Source of the DNA: Emydura subglobosa
Lineage: Eukaryota > Chordata > Testudines > Chelidae
Assembly: GCA_007922225.1 (NCBI GenBank)
Contig: ML679946.1
Span: 97,098,759-97,162,758 of the forward strand
Length of the DNA: 64,000 nt
Reading direction: 5' to 3'
Shown: one piece after another, positions 35,170 to 45,990 of the stretch
Layout of the letters: the number at the start of each line of letters is the position of its first letter
Position numbering within the stretch: the stretch's first letter is position 1
Position numbers and translations under genes: made by a program
Notes under the pieces: model-generated
The model's input: only the letters and a program-made list of their open reading frames with translations
Database searches by the model: none
Told to the model about the DNA's origin: nothing

Positions 35170-35381
35170 CAGCTAAAAATAGCTGTATAGACAGCGCATT
35201 GAAGTTGTGGCTCTGAAGCCTAGGGAGAGAGATGGGCTTCAGAGGCCGAGGTCCAGCTTGACCTGCAACTTCAAAGCGCTGTTTACACAGCTGTTTTTAG
35301 AGTGCTTGTGAGAGTACTGCAATGCCAAGTCTGTTGATCTGGACTGGATGGCTCACATTCCCAGGCTGTGTAGATATACCC
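35170..35381. mobile_element. MITE with long hairpin arms, left end lost
   Basis: The right end GCTGTGTAGATATACCC (35365-35381) matches the TIR family. Inverted arms at about 35172-35220 (CTAAAAATAGCTGTATAGAC, then AGCGCATTGAAGTTGTGG) and 35258-35305 pair well. Confidence 0.6.
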
Positions 35382-35574
35382 TACCAGGCTTTTCTAGAGC
35401 TGTGTTATCTACATATTAATAGCCTCTTACTTATGGGCTTGATCAGCTCCCACTGAAGTTGAAGGGAGGATTGCCACTGATGTAAGATCAGATCCTGTGA
35501 TCTGGAAAGGTGGGGGCTCCTTGAAGAAGTCCTCCCTTCAGGGAAACTCCTGTCTTCTCTGCCAAGCTCAGATA

Positions 35575-36925
35575 GAATCATCTGACTGGATGCCATAGAG
35601 TGGACGAAACCACACTCTTGATCATTACATTGATTGCTTCAGGAAACAAATTGACTGCAAAAGCCTTAACAAACATCACCTCCACCATAATCTCTCTACT
35701 GCCAAGAGGACAACCATACAGTCCCTGAAATCTATCCACTAGATAGTGCCACTGTAGTCCTCGACTGTGATGACTTTGTTAATGAGGCCAACCAACGACT
35801 CTCCGACACCACCTATTATAAAGAACTCCAAGATGATTCCACACCACAATTTACCCAGGAACTTAGGGATATCATCAAATCCTTCCCAAAACAACTCCAA
35901 GAGAAAGTCTACAAACTCATCCCCCATGGACCTTCTACATGCTTCCCAAGATACACAAACAAGGAATCCAGGCAGACCCATCGTATCTGGCCATGGCACT
36001 CTCACTGAAGGAATATCGGGATTCATAGAAACCATCCTCAAATCACACAAACCAGTTTCCTTCAGGACACAGCTGACTTCCTCCACAAACTCCATAATAT
36101 TCATAACCTCCCTCAGAACATCATCCTCACTACCATGGATGTCACTTCCCTATACACCAACATCCTTCACAATGATGGCATAGCTGCCTGCTTCAAATGT
36201 TTACAAGAAAATGGATAACCCTCAGATATCCACCTCAAACCATCGCCAAACTCATCCATTTCATCCTCGCCCAGAACAATTATACATTCAATACATGGGA
36301 ATTATACATTCCAAACCATGGGAACAGCCATGGTACTACGAAGGCTCCCCAACATGCCAACCTCTTAATGGGCCACCTTGAAGAAAAATTTATGGACAAA
36401 TGCACCAAGAAACCAATGATATACCTGAGATACATCAATGATATTTTCATCCTGTGGATAAACGGATTAAACTCTGTAATAGGTTTCCACCACAACTTCA
36501 TCAGCCACTACCTGTCCATTAATTTCTCTCTGGGAAACTGCCACACTAGCATCAACTTCCTGTACACACCAATCAGCTTCAGCAATGGAATCTTACAGAC
36601 AACCATATACATGAAACCCATGGATCACCACATCTACCTTCAGAGAGTCAATAACCGCCCCAAACACAACAAGAAACACACCTACCTACAGCCAGGCATT
36701 CAGATACCACAGAATATTGTCCAAGGAAAAAGTCCAGAATATACATCTTAACACACTCAAAACTGCCTTTATCAAACAAGGACACTCCACCAGAGAACAA
36801 GATTGCATCATGGAATGGGCCACTCAAATACCTCAAGAGAACCTGCTTCAATACAGTAATAAAATGCCCTCTGACTTCATACTCCTAGTTGTCACCTACC
36901 ACCCCACACTGAAACCCATGTTGGG
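35575..36925 (+). mobile_element. Penelope-like element reverse-transcriptase relic
   Basis: Frame pieces in order give LDHYIDCFRKQID, LSDTTYYKELQDD, FTQELRDIIKSFPKQLQEKV, GRPIVSGHGTLTEGISGF (35767-36183 frame), LTTMDVTSLYTNILHNDGIA, and in the 36197-36751 frame RYINDIFILWING, then VVTYHPTLKPMLG near the end. MDVTSLYTNI is the conserved first palm motif of Penelope-like enzymes. The second palm motif, normally YIDD, reads YIND at about 36431-36442, so a catalytic aspartate is lost. At least two frameshifts (35940, 36060) and stops are present. No GIY-YIG endonuclease follows because a CR1 end abuts at 36926. Confidence 0.85.
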
Positions 36926-37350
36926 TATCATAGAATCATAGAAATGTAGGATTAAAAGGGACCTCAAGAAGTCATCTAGACTAGTCCCCTGCAGACAAGG
37001 CAGGACAAAGTAATAACTAGACCATTTCTGACAGGTGTCTGTCTAACCTGTTCTTAAAAACCTCCGATGACGGAGTTCCACAAACTCTCTGGGCAATTTG
37101 TTCCAGTGCTTAACTATCCTGACACTTAGGGTGTTTTTCCTAATTTCCATCTAAACCTCCCTTCCTGCAATTTAAGCTCATTGCTTCTTGTCCTATCCTC
37201 AGAGGTTAAGGAGAACAATTTTTACCCTCTTCCTTGTAACAACCTTTTATTCATTAGAAAGCCATTATCATGTCTCCTCCCCGTCTTCTCTTCTCCAGAC
37301 TAAACAAACCCAATTTTTTTTTTCAATCTTTCCTCATAGGTCATGGGCCC
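36926..37350 (-). mobile_element. CR1 LINE 3' fragment, minus strand
   Basis: The 3' end TATCATAGAATCATAGAAAT is at 36926, then GGGACCTCAAGAAGTCATCT, GACAGGTGTCTGTCTAACCT and ATTTTTTTTTCAATCTTTCC. About 420 bp, 5'-truncated. It probably cut off the rest of the Penelope-like element. Confidence 0.93.
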
Positions 37351-37409
37351 AATACTCCTGCAGCAGACCTACGTGTGTTCCACTAGGGGCAGGGCAAGAT
37401 TCACCCCTG

Positions 37410-37697
37410 AGGATACATCTTCACTAGCAAAGAAGGTGTGTTGCTAACATGTGGTAACTAACATGAGGGACCTTCACAGGGAAAACAGGGAAGTTTGCAG
37501 TTTTCACGTGAGTTAGCAAGTCAAGGTAAAGATTATAGGGGAACCTATGGTTTACCTCAACCTGAAAACTCATGTTAAAATCACAGCTAACTGCCTTGTC
37601 TTCGCTAGGATTTTACCTGACCTTATTTATCTTGTGTTAACTAGCTCAAGTTAGGAATACACCTTCCCCCCCCGCCCCCCCCGGGTGAAGACAAGCC
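37410..37697. mobile_element. MITE-like element, GTCTTCAC-type TIR
   Basis: Left GGATACATCTTCACTAGC and right GGGTGAAGACAAGCC form a worn inverted pair 288 bp apart. Inside are GTGTTGCTAACATGTGG and TTGTGTTAACTAGCTC. No ORF. Confidence 0.55.
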
Positions 37698-39423
37698 TTT
37701 AAAGGACAAAGCTTTCACTTGAAACTCATTCCAAGTGATGGCAGTGGTTAAAAGAGAATCCAGTCTAATTTCTCCTGAACTGAGGCCTGGCTCCCTCAGC
37801 GGGACAGTTCATTAACAAAGCCATTTGGCTTTATAAACCTAAGAGATGTTTGGTTGTGGCCATTCAGTAACTGTCATTAGTGACACACTGCAGTGAGTGA
37901 CAGATTTCAAATGGCTAGTTCTGTTCCCCACACTGAAATCTAGACCAGACAGCCAGTTCATTACTTACATCCACTCTGGTTTAAAAAACCCCAAACCATA
38001 CATGTTTCTTAAATCACAGCCCATGTTTAACTTTGAATGTACGCTTTGCTGAGGTTTTTTGCTGTGTCCCTATTGTGCTGCTTCTCAGTCTGTGGCTACA
38101 TCTGCTGCATGCCGTTACATTTATTAAAGTACTTTTCTTATGAAAAGATTTATCTAATCACAAAATATCTTCTTCTCCTTTGATGAGTTAAAGAAAAATT
38201 AATACTTCAGGAAGCATAATGCCAATGCTTCTCATAACCCTCTCTCTTTTTGTTTTGGTCACAGTCCGGCCCTCGGGCATCTGAAATACCATTTTAATAC
38301 TTCTAAAGGTAAATAGAGTTCTGTCAATAAACTGAAAATTGCTGACCTTGTCTTGTTCATCAACTTAGGTACTGAAAAAATTCTAACCTCCTGGGATTAG
38401 CTGTGCTCTTTCATTTGGAGTGAAAAATGCTAAGCCTGCCATATTTAATGACAGGCCTGGGAGGGTTAATGAAAGAATATAAATGGCATTTCACCTTGAC
38501 TTGCAGCTGCCCTACTTCATTGCCTAAGGGTCTAGCTAAGTGCCAGCTCCATCTGAAAAGTACAAGAGAAAAGTAAGAATCTATAGAGGATTCTTACATG
38601 ATATCCCTGTCTACCCTATCTTTAGAAAAAAAATATTATAAGGAATCAGTTTGTCTCTGCTGGCGCCTCTAAAGTTTGCTCCCTTTATCTGTTCTCAAAA
38701 GCTTCAGGAGCCATTAAAAATTAGGGAAGGGGAATGGACAACAGGCAATTAAACCAGAGCTTTCAATTAATACCTGGTCCTATCAGCATTTCAGACTTCA
38801 CTTTCTTTATTGATAAACTGCCCTTTTATAAACTAAACATTGATGATTAGTCTAGACTGCTAATGAGATGCTCTCTTCTTCCATGCAGTCCTGGATTAAA
38901 AGCTTTTGCGGTTGTGGGGATTCTGGTTTGTGTGAATGTCAATTAGATCCTTTTAGTGTGTTTATGCTAAGTATTGATAGGCTCGTAGGATTCATCCAAA
39001 GTGCAGGGCTGAATCTCTCAGATGCTAAGCAAGGGCTGGGGTGCTGCTTATGTTCAGAACCCTTTCTTCCATCCCCACTAATGGAGGATCAAAAAGTTGT
39101 CCCTTCAATTAAAAAATAAACTTCTGGCTTCAAAAACAGCAACCTATTCTTCAGCATTTTATGTCTAATTAGGGATTTTAGTGGGAAATGTACAGCAGAG
39201 CTCACTGATTAATTTATCAAACACAGAACTTTCTCTTTTCCCTACCAGACCAATTAGCCTAGCATTTTATATGACTGGGACACTGCTACATAGAGACCGG
39301 AGGCTCTTTGCGTTTGAAATTACATGTGAAAGGGACTAGATAATTTGGTAGCTGATATCTTACATGTTAGGACCCAGTCCTGTGAGTTACTGAGTGTCCC
39401 GGCTATCCAAGCCTGTATGTACT
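37698..39423. other. Repeat-poor AT-rich sequence, no gene seen
   Basis: Mostly free of recognisable repeats. Many TAATTA/ATTAAT words near 38140-39250. It could contain conserved regulatory sequence, but nothing here proves it. Confidence 0.4.
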
Positions 39424-39519
39424 TAGGGCTCAATCCTGTGGGATACTCAGCACCCTGCACCCCCTACTGACATCAATAAAAGTTGAGTGTGCTGAGCACC
39501 TGGCAGGATTGGCCCTTAG
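39424..39519. repeat. Palindromic repeat (CTCAATCCTGTG/CAGGATTGGCCC type)
   Basis: Arm TAGGGCTCAATCCTGTGGGA with ACTCAGCACC (39424-39454) pairs with GTGCTGAGCACCTGGCAGGA TTGGCCCTTA (39490-39519). A related half copy lies at 39366-39400. Confidence 0.65.
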
Positions 39520-40247
39520 TGCATAAAGGGCCCATACAGAATCAAATCTGCTCCTAAAAACACCTATGGACTATATGATAGAATTATTGCTTACCGTGTC
39601 AAATGCGGCCAGACCACCTCATGCAGAGATAGTGCCGGTTCTCACAGGCAAGGCTGGGTCACGACTTGGATAGGAGACATGTAGGAACAGGTGCAGGGAT
39701 TCATTTTTCCTACACTAATCACTTCCCTGTAACTCAGCACTGAACCAATGTCTCTTCATGCAGTGAGGAGGTGCTGGGCTGCTACTGAGGCTGCATTTCC
39801 CATGATCCCTGGTTCATTAAGGATCATCATCGTTCCATTGTGCTGTCTATAAGTGTCCCAGTGTCCAGGAAACTTTCCAGTTCGAGGAATCACTATGTGC
39901 AGCACACAGCGATGTGTTGCCTGCAGTTCCAGTTAGAGACAGTATCTTCACTTCCTGCCCTACACCAGGGACTGCATTGCTCCCCAGAGGTGGGTGAAGT
40001 GGATCCCATGGATACTTTGTCAAGTTCTTTGAGAGGAAACCTGCTAGGTAAGGACTCCATTGTCCCCGCTAGGTACGGCCCTGAATAAGAGGGCAGTGGG
40101 AAGCTGCCCAAACCTTGTGGAGCAAATATGAGACATTATGTGTCAGGCAGGCACAAAGATTCTCAGAAGTCCTAGTGTTCAGGGGGTGGGTGTGTGCTCC
40201 TTAAACTCTACTGGCTGGTGCACCTGCAAACTGATGGGGGTTGATCT
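39520..40247. other. No gene seen
   Basis: 82- and 72-codon ORFs overlap on opposite strands (39840-40111) with no domain. Confidence 0.45.
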
Positions 40248-40647
40248 GGGTATACCTACACTGCACAAAAAGCCTGGGTTTTGACGCAGGTGTGAGCCCA
40301 AGCCCTGCTTCTGTCCACACAGAAATCAGTCTGATTCTGATCAGCAAACACTCAGGACCTGGGTCCTAGGACCCAGCTGGGACACTGGGTGTCAAAGCCT
40401 GAGTCCTGTGAGTTTTGGGTCCAAGCCCTGTCAGTATGTAGTATGGACGCAGGTCAAGCTGCAGACTTGAGTCAGAAGGTTTGTGTAGTGCCATATGGAT
40501 AGGTTAGCATGACTCTGAGACCTGGGTCCAGCATTTTTAAGCCCGGGTTTACAATCCTGTTTGGACTCTGAAGCACGGGCTTGGAAACATAAGTCTGCAA
40601 GGTTGGGTCCCACAGACCTGGATTTACAATGCAATGTAGACGTACTC
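40248..40647. mobile_element. MITE, 400 bp, complete ends
   Basis: Left GGGTATACCTACACTGCA and right TGCAATGTAGACGTACTC are inverted. TCT flanks both sides (40245-40247 and 40648-40650). The interior is rich in AGCCTGGGTTTTGAC/CCTGGGTCC words, and a 93-codon minus ORF there is chance. Confidence 0.78.
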
Positions 40648-43309
40648 TCTGGCTCTACATGATTAAATAGGAAGTGGCAGGGTATTTTTCCAAAAGCCCA
40701 CTGATTCGACAAGAAATAAAGGAAATGAAAACTAAAATATGAGAGAGAGAGAGAAAGAGAATGAATCAGATACTATGTTGAATTTAATGGTAAGGACTAA
40801 GAGCAATAAACAGAACAGGAAGTACAGAACAAAAATGACAAAGAATTTTGTTTCTGGAGCATAGGCTTGGCAGATTGCTTGGAGTCAGATTGCAAGAAAG
40901 TCAGACAGAAATCAACCTAATCAGGACGGGTGAGTTGGGCTGGATGGGTATCTACTGGCCTTCGTGGGTTGGTATTCAGAAGTAGACCCCAAATTTGCAT
41001 TATTAATTTTGCAACCTTGACTATTTGCAGTTGTCATAAGACGGACATCAAGTGATCAGATGGCCAAATGCTAGCATTTGTGCACATAATTATCTGCAGG
41101 TGCAAAACTGGTGGTTGTGTTAATACGCTTTGAAAAAATCACTCCCCCCCTAACATTTACCAAAGAACACTCAGGAAATAGCTCTCTGGGGTTAGTTGTC
41201 CTTCTCTTGTGGATACCACTTTCTATGGCTGAGCTGTGTCCTACGTTTTGTATTTCTGTGCCAATAAAGGATGACTATTGCTCACCCTATCTCAATGAGA
41301 CAACATACAAGAGTAAAGTCAGCAGCATTTAGTCCAAATACACCCAGAATGGGGAAAGTCCCAGGGGACCTCTCCTTTTCACCCTAGTGTGGTGCTGAGA
41401 ATATAGAGCCATACCCCTATAAATAATATGTAAGCATGTTCCACTTGGATCTTGTTTGGCTGGGTCGGGGCCACATCCAGTGTTAATCTACCCCTGCCAG
41501 ATTTTTAAATGGAAGGTAGAATTTTTTTTGAGAGCGAGAGGTTCCTCAAAGTTATTCCCTGCAGGGAGGCCTTTGAAATCTTAACACCACAGTGCTCTGC
41601 TTCCAGTGCAGAAGGAAAGAATCATGAAAATCCACACTGGCAAGAGCTGGTATGCTATAAACATCCTGCCTGGGTGAAGGGGAGAGGATGGAAGATATTT
41701 GTCATCCTGAGACTGCAAATCTGTGCTAGTTCTATTATGGGTTTTGCCTTTATTGTACATCACAAAGTTTTCATACTTAAAAAAAGTCAGCGGTATTTCC
41801 TAATATGTCCAAGTCCCAAAATAACCCTGGACTGTCAAAAGACTAAGGGGGCTCATTCTTCTCCCCAGAGGGATGCCAGACCACCCCCATTAGCATCACT
41901 GGAAATTACATGAGTGTATGGAGGGAAGAAGAGGCCCTATAAAAAAGTCCTTAAAGCCCATTGCTTTTTAGTTATGGCATAAATCAATAGCCTAAAGTTT
42001 ATCCAAGTAAAACAGTATCAAAGCAATAGATGGGGGAAAATATTGTATGATAACAGGAGAAACTGTACACACAGCAGACATGTCACCTACACAACAATAG
42101 TAGCAAGGTGGGTTAACTATTGTTATGTATGCAGGCCACGGTTTTCAAAACTGCCTCTGATTTTAGGTGTCAGAGTGTTCAGTGGCCTTGCCCGAGATAC
42201 TTCACAGTAGCCTCATTTTCAGAAAGTGTTGACGGTTGTAAATCAGGCACAAATTCCCTTGTCTTTCAAAAGTCACACGGGAGCTTTCGCAAAAATCCCA
42301 CCCAGTAAATAAATAAATAAACCAGGCAACTGGAGAAACCACCAATTCATGTCTGAAAATGTTCTAGAATCTCATAGACATATTTGCACTGTTTGAAGTA
42401 CGATTACAAGGTGAGAATATTGATACATCCTCTGTAGAAACACCTGCCCATCCCTCCCCTACCTGCTCCCTTCTGCCTGATTCCTATTGATTAGCACTGC
42501 AGTAAAGTTCACCTTACTTCTGCCATTTAGATGCAGAGCAAGGCTCCTGCAGATTATAGTGTGGTAGATCTTTAAAAGCATTTCAGCACCGACTGCCACA
42601 GTCCAGTTTGAAGTTGCAAGCATGAAGACACAAGCAATAAAACTACTCTGAGTGGATCACAATGCTTCTATGTGTTAGCTTTTCACATGGACATATGCCT
42701 GTATGGTATCTCACTTCCTGGGACATATTCTCAGCCGGAGGAGTGCAATTGCATACCATTCATCAGTAAAAGGAAAAGTAATATACATGACTGCACAGTG
42801 CTGTCTGTACAAGATGTAATTGACTGTTCAGACTGATGTGGAGAGAAAGAGGCTGAAGCAATGAGAGCTCTTTCTGTATTCAATATTGCATCTACATACA
42901 TACATTTTGTCTCTATACACACACACCTTCATATAAGTACATGCCTGTTCTGTGTGAGATATATAGACACAGCTGCTGTGTGCACTATTTTATATGTATA
43001 TGCAGTGTATATGCAATATGCCTACTGTATATCAATTTTTTTAGGTTTTTAGATTCCACCGGAAAAAAAAAGGTCTGCTAGCCAAGTTTTGTGGTTTTAC
43101 AATCAAATGTTCCTATGTTTTACAAATATAGGAAAGACTCACAAAAACAAAAAAGGGGAAACTGACTAGGAGACAACACAGGGGAAACAGTAATACTGAT
43201 TTTACAGTATATGCTGGTACATTGGCCTTCTACCTGACCACCACCCCAGGTGTCTGATTCACTCATATGTTGCATTTTGCCATAATCTTAGAATGTGACA
43301 TGTCTGGGA
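40648..43309. other. Unique sequence, no gene seen
   Basis: A GA microsatellite lies at 40741-40760. The 134-codon ORF at 41509-41913 is among the longest open frames not explained by a repeat or GC richness. Its translation shows no signal peptide, domain or repeat I recognise, so I do not call it a gene. Confidence 0.45.
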
Positions 43310-43422
43310 CATGATGTATTTATTTTGTTTTCGCAATGCTTAGCACAAAGGGGAGGGCCCTGATCCTTGAATGGGTCCCTTGGTGCTAGCATGTTACAAG
43401 CAAATAATAAAGTGCTGTCAAA
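43310..43422 (+). mobile_element. SINE tail fragment, plus strand
   Basis: TGCTTAGCACAAAGGGGAGG, then GGCCCTGATCCTTGAATGG and CAAGCAAATAATAAAG. It ends where the 43423 LTR-like element starts. Confidence 0.55.
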
Positions 43423-43998
43423 TGTTGCGACTGGGTATACAAACCTCACACTAGGCAACATAGTATTAACGAGCTAAGGTGGGCTTGGGTGGCTTTGCCT
43501 CATTGGGAGAGATGTCAGGATTGGAGGGAGGCGTGCTTAAAAACAGAGAAACCCAGCTCAGCTGATGGCAGACCAGGGAGGTAAGTAAATCTTCAGCTCC
43601 TAGAGGGAGGGTTGAGTGAAGGCAGGAGCTCTCCAAATGACTACTGTCCAATGTGCGGCCTGCCCCCGAAGGAAGGGAAGGCTAGGTGCTGACTCACTTT
43701 GAGAGGGGATCATTCCGCTCTACTACTTATGAACTCAGTTTAAGGCCACAGACTGACGAGCACCCTTGGAACCAAGAGAGCCTAAACCCACCTTTGGGAG
43801 AATTCATTTGTATTAATTCCCCTTGTTTCTGTTTGCGGACTACCCCAGAACGGGAGAGATTTTAAAGTGAGGGCCACTTCATGGGAAAAGGCAGACCACA
43901 GAAGTAACTGTGGCAGGTGGTAATAGACCAGGAGAGAGCTGCTATGCCATGTCCAACCCCAAGGAGGTGCCTTACAGGTACAGTCAACCCCCTTCACA
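43423..43998. mobile_element. Solo LTR, diverged relative of the 60-kb LTR
   Basis: The start TGTTGCGACTGGGTATACAA and the middle block TTCTGTTTGCGGACTACCCC align with the 60,174 element (TGTGATGGGGTATATAAACC; TTGTTTGGACTACACCAGC). AAGGAGGTGCCTTACAGG matches AGAAGGTGCCTTGTGG there. It ends CCTTCACA, with no convincing target duplication, and lacks the last roughly 170 bp of its relative. Confidence 0.6.
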
Positions 43999-44696
43999 AG
44001 TGCCCAAAGTAAATGAAACAGTCTATTTTATTCTCTAATCTCCTACGAAGTTTAGGTGTTGTAAGTAACAATATGTTTAAAAAAATCAGACATGTGTGAT
44101 GTGACTTTTATTTTAAGCTGACAGTGTCTCTTCAGCTAGCCTGGAGGTAGTTATTTAGGTCTGATGAGTCTTCCTCTAATAGACTATCTCTAGGGAAACT
44201 AGCTTCTGGATGCTAACCATTAAGATTACTTCCTCCCAAACTAGCCTATATAAATCTGTTCAGAAGTGACCCTGTACATGAAGTACAGCTAAATAAACAC
44301 GAACTATATATGGACCAGGAATACTAATTCATCTCCATTGAATTTTAATATCTGTTTATCTATGAGAAACTTCTATGTCAATTAATCTAATGTGCTTGCT
44401 GTGGTAACTTTTTAATGAAATATTCAATATTCTGTTCTCGATATACTTTTTCCAAATAACGGATTAATGAAACCATGTTCCAAATAATAAAAAGTGCAAG
44501 CAGACTTTTTTTTTTTTTTTTTACTTAGTTTATTTGTGAAAAAACAGGAGGTTATTTTGTATATATTTCTGTTTCTTTTTTAAGGGAGCCTTAAAAAAAT
44601 GTTCAGTTTAAAATGACACTTGATCTTTAGAAGAAAAACAAAACCTCCAAACACACTCATAAAACTTTGAGTTTAAGTAATAAGTAAAGGAAAACA
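43999..44696. other. No gene; poly-T tract
   Basis: AT-rich with a 17-base T run at 44506-44522. Confidence 0.5.
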
Positions 44697-45987
44697 TGTG
44701 ATGGTATGCAGAACCCCTGGAGTACCACCTGAGAACTATGGAACTTCTGGGTACGCTGATCAACTATTTAGCACGGGATGAGCTCTCCACCAGCCTCTGG
44801 CTGGTGACACACAGATAGCCTCTCCAGACCCTGACAGCAGGTGGCACCAGACACCCAGCTGAGGTCAACAAGTGCTTTCCACAGTGTGACAGGGTGCTGA
44901 GCAAGGACTGCAGAATCCACCCCCTGTCACACTAGCTGCCATTTAGGGAGGCAAATGGGAGCTGGCTGGAGAAAACCAGCACCTAATTAAACAATTCGAG
45001 GCAGCCGCCAGCCGAATTAGCCTGGCGTTTTATAAAGGACTGGGAAGAAGGAAGGGGGGTGTGGAGGAGGAGCTGGAGAGTGGAAGCAGAGCCGTGGCAC
45101 CTCTCTCCTGGGCCTCGCTACTAAGAGGACAAGCTGTGTATGAAAAAAGGTGGTGGGAGCACAACTTATAAATAAACTTTCACCAGTGATTACAGAATTG
45201 AGGGTCTCTGACTGGCTTTGTGAGAGAGAGAAGCAGAAACAGGGCAGGCTCACTGATGCCTTGCTATACCCAGCCATTCATGAACCAACAACAGAGACGC
45301 TCCAGTTAGCACCCCAGAACTATACCATCTAGCCCTGGCCAACGAGGCTGAGCTGTGAAGATTACTATGCATTCTGCCCTTCCCTCAAAGTGGAAGGAAC
45401 GTGCATCAGGTTTTGTTACTGAGCAGAATCTGTCTAAACAAACACATGGGTTAAGATAAAACATTAAACGAGTTTATTAACGACAGGAAAATAGATTTTA
45501 AGTGATTGTAAGTGGCAACTGTCAAGAGATTAAAAGTAGTTGCCAAAAGGAATAAACATAAGATCTCAGTCTAACTTCTACACACTAACAAGATTTGAAT
45601 TAGCAATGTCTCACCCTTGTTAGTTGCACAAGCAGTTTCTTAAATGTAGGCAGGGCAACCTTCCCTGCCAGGGACTCCCCTCCCCCCTTTCAAAGTCCTT
45701 TTGTCTTCCAGACAACCCTTCAGGTGTTCAGCTGTATGGGAGTAGAGCCAAGCCATGATGTCACTCCTCTTCTTTTATAGTCTGTTCCAACTTGCTAGAA
45801 CAGGCCAGGCATGTGACGTGGCAGCTGCTTCCCATTGGTCAAGCAGCCCCATTGCGAACGTGCGTCCTACAGAGAAGCCTTCACTACCAATCCCTGGTAG
45901 TGCAGTCTTTCCTTGATGGGCCATTAGCATGTCTGGCTACTTCATTGTTGTACCTGAAAAACTGGTTTAGGTGGTTCCCACCTCACA
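44697..45987 (-). mobile_element. Solo LTR, minus strand, interrupted by another LTR
   Basis: On the plus strand it begins TGTGATGGTATGC and ends CCCACCTCACA. Read on the minus strand it has a TATA box (ACTATAAAAG, complement of about 45771-45780) and an AATAAA signal (complement of 45473-45478), in LTR order. The 44885-45290 LTR splits it. Without that insert it is about 880 bp. The outer flanks share only ACA. Confidence 0.75.
44885..45290 (+). mobile_element. Younger solo LTR nested in an LTR
   Basis: Begins TGTGACAGGGTGCTGAGC and ends GAACCAACA. ACAG flanks both sides (44881-44884 and 45291-45294), a 4-bp duplication. TATAAA lies at 45031-45036 and AATAAA at 45171-45176, both in plus orientation. 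406 bp. Confidence 0.78.
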
Positions 45988-45990
45988 ACA

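Noticed and set aside
35767..36751. Host telomerase or single-copy reverse-transcriptase gene
   Set aside because: Motifs fit Penelope-like elements, the frame is broken and a CR1 end truncates it.
41509..41913. 134-codon ORF as a small protein gene
   Set aside because: No signal peptide, domain, promoter or coding bias is visible; one frame of this length is expected by chance in 64 kb.
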